Part shown: positions 58,156 through 64,000 of the stretch, one piece after another | How the letters are laid out: each line of letters begins with the position of its first letter | Numbering within the stretch: position 1 is the first letter of the stretch | Assembly (NCBI RefSeq): GCF_030247195.1 | Contig: NC_080671.1 | Coordinates: forward strand, 426,932,539-426,996,538 | Reading direction: 5' to 3' | Source: Topomyia yanbarensis | Taxonomy: Eukaryota > Arthropoda > Insecta > Diptera > Culicidae | DNA: 64,000 nt | Notes under the pieces: model-generated | Seen by the model: only the letters and a program-made list of their open reading frames with translations | Databases searched by the model: none | Told to the model about the DNA's origin: nothing | Made by a program: the position numbers and the translations under genes

Positions 58156-59156
58156 ACTAGAGTTGCAAGCGACAAACGAATCAGATGACAAAGAGGTTCC
58201 AATACACCGATATGTCCCCTTTTGTCAGTACCCCCTTTTGTCAGCCTAAAATTCACCAAGAGGCTGCTAAAAATGGAACTTCACTGTATAAAGAAATGAT
58301 TACATTGAAGAAAATTGGATATAATGAAATTAATTATTGTTCAATATCTCGATACGCTGCATTCATAGAACTCTTATGTCATCAACCAAGTGGTTTTAGA
58401 AACCTTTCTCGAAAATTTTACTGAAGACACCAAATCTCTAAATAATGTTTTCGAAAACTGATTCTCGATTATTTTTTTCTAGAGGAATTAATCAGAAAAA
58501 TTATGTTTCCAGCTGATGCGTAGCTTTATATTATAAAACGTCTCATAACCTGTGAAGTTTTGAAATTATGTGATCTTGACCGTAACGAACTGTTTTCCAA
58601 GATTTATTTAAATATTCTTGAGTTTAACAGTGTCAAACTTGAGAACGCGACCTTGTATACAAAATCTAATTACGCCATGCAATTGAGCACTCAAATGCAC
58701 ACCAAAAATTTCGAAACTTTTTCGTGTTTTGCACAATTTTTATAATTGATTATGTATTTTTTTTAAATGCTCATAAAAATCCTGACATATTAAAGATAAA
58801 TAGAATGGGTGCGATTCCTAATCCCACACATAGAGTTAGAAATTTTCCAAAGAGATGTTTCAAACCCGAAGAAGAGGCGAATGACCCTATGGTTAAAACC
58901 TCTATAATAAATATAAAAAATGCAGTCCAAGCACACTCATGTTGTTTTTTTTTTGTTGACAAGTGTTACACTCTATGACAAATAACACCTTTTTGGAATA
59001 AAAACAGAGGACTGAAACAGAAATAAAAAAGTGTTGGCCATATTCGCAGAGTTTGAAAAAATGTTACTATTCTCCATTTTTTGGCAACCAATAATTTTTG
59101 ATGAAAATTATTTTCTAAAAGGCGGAAAAAATGTATCTCGTTAAAAACTGAGACTA
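58156..59156. other. AT-rich spacer, nothing recognised
   Basis: Short motif-free frames only, up to the TA at the mariner insertion point. Confidence 0.35.
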
Positions 59157-60452
59157 AAGGGCGAACACGAAATTATTGCGACACATTCAACAGGGCATAA
59201 CTTTTTTACCATTGGGTAAAAACCAACCAAATTTTGCACACTTTCTCATTGATGTGTATTGTTTACATGCTGTCAAACTCGAAGTCGTGTTTTTCGATTC
59301 AACGAAAATGGAGGTGAACCAACGCGAGTCGAGAGAACAAATTCTTTTCAAACACCTGGAATTTCCTGACCTGTCGCACCGGCAGTTGGGAAAAATGTTG
59401 AACATTCACCATTCAACCGTCTCCAGAGTGTTGAAGCGGTTCCAGGAGCGGTTGACGTTGGACCACGGCAAAGGAGCTGGAAGAAAACCGGGACCGGAGA
59501 ACAAAAAGATGGAGGGAAAGGTGAAGCGGATGATTAAAGTAAATCCCAACGTCTCAAGACGTGATTTGGCTAAAAAGATCGGCATGTCGCAGAGCTACGT
59601 CCAGAATGCAAAGAAGAGAGCTGGACTAAATACACACAAGGTACAGAACTTCCCAAACCGCGATGAGCCGCAACAATCGACGGCTAAAACTCGGGCACGA
59701 AAGCTCTACGAGAAGATGCTGACAAAATATGGCTGCTGTGTGATGGACGACGAAACGTATATAAAAGCCGATTTTAAGCAAATTCCGGAGTTGGAGTTTT
59801 TTTCCGGCAAGAGCAAGTTCTATGTGGACGACAAATTTAAGAAGAAGAAAATGTCGAAGTTCACCTCCAAATATCTCATTTGGCAGGCCATCTGCTCTTG
59901 CAGACTGAGGAGTGAGCCTTTCGTGACAAAGGGCACAGTAAATGGCGAGATCTACAAATCTGAGTGCCTCGAGAAGCGCCTTTTGCCGTTCTTGCAGCAG
60001 CACGACGAAGCTCCGCTATTTTGGCCAGATTTGGCATCATGCCACTATTCTAAAAGTGTCCTGGAGTGGTATGAGGCCAATTCTGTCCATTTTGTTCCAA
60101 AGGACATGAATCCGCCAAACTGTCCGGAGCTGCGCCCGGTGGAGCAGTACTGGGCAGTGATGAAGCGGGTACTTCGGAAGAGCAAGAAGACAGTCAAAGA
60201 CGAGAAGGACATGTTAAGAAAATGGAAAAACACTGAAAAACTGGTACCGGATGACACTGTTAATACTTTGATGGAGGACATCAAGCGAAAATGCGTTCAA
60301 TTTTACACTCAAGGCTCCATCGATTTACTTTTCTTTTGATTTTTGAAGTAAATATATGTATAAAACTACCCTAAAATTTTGGTTTGATTTTAAACATTAT
60401 AAGAAAATTGGCATGACATTTTCGGTGTCGCAATAATTTCGTGTTCACCCTT
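59157..60452 (+). mobile_element. complete ITmD37E-type Tc1/mariner transposon (1296 bp)
   Basis: 28-bp TIRs with one mismatch (AAGGGCGAACACGAAATT.. at 59157-59184; AAGGGTGAACACGAAATT.. on the complement at 60425-60452) are bordered by TA at 59155-59156 and 60453-60454. The element contains one uninterrupted transposase. Size, TIR length, TA target and the DD37E spacing all fit the ITmD37E family described from mosquitoes. Confidence 0.92.
59308..60339 (+). CDS. ITmD37E transposase, full length
   Basis: 343 aa from ATG 59308 (GAAAATGG) to TGA. The frame is open from 59176, but earlier codons lack an ATG and lie next to the TIR. The N-terminus has two helix-turn-helix regions (FPDLSHRQLGKMLNIHHSTV at about residues 23-42 and VSRRDLAKKIGMSQSYVQNA at about 81-100) separated by a GRKPGPEN linker. 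This is the paired-type DNA-binding layout of the IS630-Tc1-mariner group. The catalytic triad is the first Asp in CVMDDETYIKAD, the second in FWPDLASCHYS and Glu in PELRPVEQYW. Thirty-seven residues lie between the second Asp and the Glu, which defines DD37E. The product would cut and paste the element at TA sites in the nucleus. No frameshift or stop is present, so it may be active or recently active. Confidence 0.92.
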   Translation: MEVNQRESREQILFKHLEFPDLSHRQLGKMLNIHHSTVSRVLKRFQERLTLDHGKGAGRKPGPENKKMEGKVKRMIKVNPNVSRRDLAKKIGMSQSYVQNAKKRAGLNTHKVQNFPNRDEPQQSTAKTRARKLYEKMLTKYGCCVMDDETYIKADFKQIPELEFFSGKSKFYVDDKFKKKKMSKFTSKYLIWQAICSCRLRSEPFVTKGTVNGEIYKSECLEKRLLPFLQQHDEAPLFWPDLASCHYSKSVLEWYEANSVHFVPKDMNPPNCPELRPVEQYWAVMKRVLRKSKKTVKDEKDMLRKWKNTEKLVPDDTVNTLMEDIKRKCVQFYTQGSIDLLFF

Positions 60453-60509
60453 TATGTGCGAGGTGATGAGCTTACTCTCAGTTCCCCTACCAAAAAGCTC
60501 AGTGTTTAA

Positions 60510-60689
60510 GTTTGGACAGAGAATGGGCCAAAATCAAAAACGAAAAAAGCAGTTTTTTTCCACAACCTGTGTTAGATCTTCATAAAAATCAATCAGCTTA
60601 TGTAGAATGTTGTTACAGTACTGCTGATTGATTCTTATGAAAAAAACTGCTTTTTTCGTTTTCGATTTTTGCCCATTCTCTGTTTAACC
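60510..60689. mobile_element. 180-bp MITE flanked by TTAA
   Basis: The inverted ends ACAGAGAATGGGCCAAAATC.. and (complement) ACAGAGAATGGGCAAAAATC.. extend through AAAAAAGCAGTTTTTTT. TTAA lies at both borders (60506-60509 and 60690-60693), the target of piggyBac-type elements. The outermost bases do not match well and lack the usual CCC start, so the superfamily is uncertain. Confidence 0.6.
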
Positions 60690-60693
60690 TTAA

Positions 60694-62186
60694 CCAAGTT
60701 ACGTTCTAAAGGTCAAATCAAGAGCAGATTTGATTAACACATAGAGATTTTTTGTGTCAATTTTAGTTTCACTTCTTAAATCAAGGACAGATTTGTCCAA
60801 AATGAAATGAAAGGAAAAACTACTGTGCACCCAAATCCAAACGGCTGTTGGAGCGCAATTCATTTAGTTTCGGCAACAAAATGTACTTTTTTAAACCGTT
60901 CTGCATCACCGCTACGCTGCTAGACTCATCCTTTCGCTTTTCTATGAATTGCATTCGCTATAAGGTGAAACTATCCCATTGATGTTTTGTTTCTACAAGC
61001 AGTGATGAGCCTACTAATCGAAATCCACGTGCTATCACTATGCAGCGGAAATGCAGGGGATGATGAACAGTGCAATGTTTTAATCCCAGCGGGTGGAAAG
61101 TTTTCGATTTCGGAATTCACTTTTTCCTTACACTGCGCTGTTGTACCGTGGTGTTGTAGTTATTGTTGTTGAATGTGAAGTAGAAGATCGTTTCGATTTT
61201 CACAATTTTCTCCCCCGGCTCCACGGTGCGATGGTTCCGGCCGGTAGGTGGGCGGTGTCTCTATCGGCTATCGATACGCTCGGATACGTTCCTGGGGAGG
61301 GTGTCAAATCGGACATTGCTCGGAGTGATAAGGAGTGTGAAATAAGACGAACCGGCATGTGGTATAGGCATGTTTTACAACCAGCCTCCAGCAGGCTGCG
61401 GAGAAAAAGTTTCATTTGCGCGAATAGCTTGGAAAGCAACGCTGTTTCGAGAAGATGTTGAACACGGCGTTCGATCGGGTGGAATGCTGTTTTCTTATCA
61501 AAAACCATTGCAGCCGATAGTGAGCGTAAATAGAGCGAGGAGGCAACAAAAAAGCTAATTTTTGCGTGATAGCTGTGCGAATTTCTTTTTGGATTCCGGC
61601 AATGAGTCTATTTTAGGAATTCGTATTGCCGTGTCGAAAACGGAGATAGACTTTCTTTCGATAGGTGAATGGTTTTCCATTGCATTTGGATTGCCTTTTT
61701 ATCCTGAAATCATGAGTACTTCACGGACAAATACCACTGATGATGCGATTCGATATTATATTCAACATTTCAGAGGTGGGTTCCTGAAAATAGTACAGAA
61801 TGCACGGACTTATATACCAGAAGGTCGTTTGTATTGAATGATTCTCATACTACAATTATTACTGCTATTGTTTGAGTCGTTTAAAAGTGATGTCTTTTTT
61901 ACTCGATTATAAGCTTTCGGTATAATCGAATAAATCGATTAGCTGATATCAATTGATCGACAACATAATTCATGAAAGGTGTGCTAACGTTAAATATGCA
62001 AATCGCAGAACAAAAACCGATAAGCGCCCTCTAAATCTCAAAATGTACCCGGAGACCTTTTTTTTTTGGTTGGCACACTAAGATTTCCTACCTAATTGAT
62101 TATTGGTATAATTCGATTATCTTAGGCGATGAATGAACCTCTTAAAAATTACTCGATTGACAGATAATCGATTATTTATAAAAATC
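60694..62186. other. spacer, no gene supported
   Basis: A GC-richer patch at 60990-61560 holds overlapping frames on both strands (61093-61461 plus, 61200-61508 minus) without recognised domains. It may be unique, possibly regulatory or exonic, but the sequence gives no decision. Confidence 0.3.
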
Positions 62187-62557
62187 AGACTGTTCAATAC
62201 CTACCTTATTCTGCAACACGAACTTGAAACGAAATGAAATTTTATGCTTTGTCAATACTTGTGAACTAAACTAACCCTAGAAACAAATGAAATGTAAATA
62301 TCCACGATTCGTACAGTCAGCCCACTGTGCAAACCCAAAGCAGAAATGGATTCTGCACAACATAACATTGCTGTCAAACAGCCGCAGCATAAACACACAT
62401 AGTCGAATGTACACAAAAACATACAACAAATAAAACAGATAGTTAATCGCAATCATTCGTGTCGGTCGCAGAAAACCAATCTGAGTTCTTTTATTTAGCA
62501 ATATCCCAGTTCCTAAAAGATCCAAAAAATGAAGAGTTGTGAAGTGCTTGTACATAA
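62187..62557 (+). repeat. possible 5' LTR of the BEL/Pao element
   Basis: It runs from TGTTCAATACC to CTTGTACA (TG..CA ends) and includes an AATAAAACAG poly(A)-type motif near 62428. It is followed by TTTGGTCCTTTAAGCCGG, a leader resembling those downstream of LTRs in BEL/Pao elements. No second LTR is in the window to confirm the ends. Confidence 0.3.
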
Positions 62558-62761
62558 ATTTGGTCCTTTAAGCCGGATCTTTGCGAAACAGTGCGCGGAC
62601 GTGTATGAAAAACTGCCCAGAATAGGCCAAAAGTGATCTTAAATTGCCCAGAATAGACAAAAGAGCGCAGAATTACAATAAAACGGCTAAGTAGAGGGCG
62701 GGTAAGGTCATACACTGATACTGATTCCTGAACGTAGAATAGGGCACTGCCGAAAAAGAAA

Positions 62762-64000
62762 ATGGCCGACGTCGGAAAAATCAGCGAGTTGAAGCAGACG
62801 AAGCAGAATATTGTGGATTCGGTGGCTTTGGTGGAGTACTATGCAAAGAAGTTCGAGACGGACAGTAAGTTTGTGGGCCAAGTAGAAGCGTAGGCGGAAA
62901 ACCTGGTGGAGACTGGCCCCAATGAAACCGATGTGCAACCACAATTCTTCCTTCCACACCACACTGTTATGAAACTCGACAGCACCACTACAAAGCTTCG
63001 TACCGTATTCGACGTATCATGCCGCTCGAAGTCCGGCATCTCGCTGAACGATGTTCTGCTTCCTAGTCCCACAATCCAGGACACTCGTTACTTAGAATCC
63101 ATCAGTCCGTGATATCTGCGGACATTGTAAAAGTGTACCAGCAGATTTTGATCAATCCCACCGACTAACCGCTGCAGCGATTTCTCTGGCGTGACACTCC
63201 ACTGAAGAATTGGAAAGTTAGAGTTAGAGCTCCGCACCGTCACCTACGGTACAAGCAGTGTCCCTATTTTTGGCAACTAGAGTAGTGCAGATGCTCGCCA
63301 ATGAAGAAGGGCAACATTTTCCGCTGGCGAAACCCGCAGTCCGTCACATACGTCGACAATTTGCTGTCCGGTTCAGACGATGCTGAATATCTCGCCGTTA
63401 CCTGCAAACAGCTCATTGCAATGCTCGCTTGCGCAGGACTTCCTCTCCGACAATGGGCTTTGAATTGTCAAGCTGTTCATGATACCATTCTGTTGGAGCT
63501 CCGAGAGATGGAAACACTGCTCGATTTATAGTACGAGTCCTCCGTGACTGCACTTGGCATCCGCTGGGAGCCGTCTACCGATTTCCTTTCGTTGAAGACG
63601 CCGATTGGGAAGGAATGTATGGTTCTGAACAAACGAACGATACTCTCTCAGATCAGTAGTCTTTTCGACCCCTTAGGTTTGATTGGACCGACCATTGCAA
63701 AGGCGAAAATCATGTCTTTGGAAACTCTCCGGTCAATACCTGCCGTACAGTTCGCCTGTTGATTTCTAAGTCCAAAGTAGCTCCGATGGGGACTCAAACC
63801 ATTCGACGTCTCGAGCTATGCACACCTCAACTCCTGTCCTGACGACTGAGACATGTTAAGGACAGTATCGACATTACCGCCACATATCTGTGGACCGATG
63901 CGTCCATCGTCTTGAGCTGGATATCCACAACTCCATTGACATGGAAGACGTTTGTAGCCAACCAAGTGGTTGAAATCTAAGAGCTGACGTAGACAATCCT
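62762..64000 (+). pseudogene. BEL/Pao retrotransposon gag-pol, dead and internally deleted, cut by the window edge
   Basis: A gag start (ATG 62762, MADVGKISELKQTKQNIVDS) runs in frame, past one TAG near 62891, straight into pol at FFLPHHTVMKLDSTTTKLRT and LNDVLLPSPTIQD. Most of gag and the protease are therefore deleted. After frameshifts, the RT reads PLKNWKVR.. and TYVDNLLSG near 63346; the usual YVDD has become YVDN. A QLIAMLACAGLPLRQWALNC thumb-like segment follows. After a stop at 63529, LGIRWEPSTDFLSLKTPIGK and ISSLFDPLGLIGP follow, then RNase H-like remains (LWTDASIVLSWIS) near 63890-63930. Several stops and shifts make it non-functional. It continues past 64000. Confidence 0.85.

Noticed and set aside
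59176..59307. Upstream extension of the transposase from 59176
   Set aside because: It starts at TTG inside the TIR and adds 44 residues with no similarity to transposase N-termini. ATG at 59308 gives the family's usual size.
59626..60003. Minus-strand 125-codon frame
   Set aside because: Antisense to the intact transposase.

Overview
The window looks like mosquito (Culicidae, probably culicine/Aedes-like) nuclear DNA. It is AT-rich, gene-poor and packed with transposable-element debris. The organism call rests on an intact ITmD37E-type Tc1/mariner element, an R1-clade non-LTR retrotransposon, a BEL/Pao element, a tRNA-derived SINE and many MITEs, together with a TATA-driven secreted serine-protease homologue that has a 56-nt intron. 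No rRNA, tRNA gene, CRISPR array or bacterial operon was seen.

Left part (1-10.6 kb): a diverged promoter-bearing repeat (430-740, minus), a roughly 2-kb near-perfect inverted repeat (1395-3378), a dispersed repeat (6535), a degenerate TTCGGG minisatellite (8.3 kb), a 253-bp MITE with a 4-bp target duplication (9911-10163), and what looks like the first exon of a plus-strand gene ending ATGG|GTAAGT at 10655. From 11.8 to 17.3 kb two inverted copies of a dispersed repeat, called here the 'GCCTTTCTC' family, flank about 3.1 kb of tandem repeats. These include a 149-bp two-part repeat and a 95-bp array whose monomers each carry a 40-bp dyad.

Middle (17-35 kb): the only confidently complete cellular gene is at 20145-21097, encoding a 298-aa inactive trypsin-like serine protease homologue with its own TATA box and poly(A) signal. 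A 769-bp MITE, a 37-aa small ORF, a tRNA-derived SINE (minus, about 30.5-30.9 kb) and a GC-richer minus-strand segment resembling a 5' UTR/first exon (32.4-34.1 kb) follow.

Right part (35-64 kb): a dead R1-clade retrotransposon (35.4-40.2 kb) carries a 256-bp hAT-type MITE with a perfect 8-bp target duplication in its gag. It is followed by a possible conserved non-coding block (41.9-42.3 kb) and a 707-bp TA-flanked element whose empty site is preserved near the left edge of the window. Several more MITEs and foldbacks follow, then a dead mariner transposase split by a 2.2-kb insertion of the 'GCCTTTCTC' family, two non-LTR reverse transcriptase fragments, a structurally complete ITmD37E transposon (59157-60452), and the start of a decayed BEL/Pao element that runs off the right edge.

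The window is best read as nested mobile-element history around one small gene and perhaps the 5' ends of two larger ones. No operon-like functional system is visible. All family names come from motif recognition; no database search was possible.
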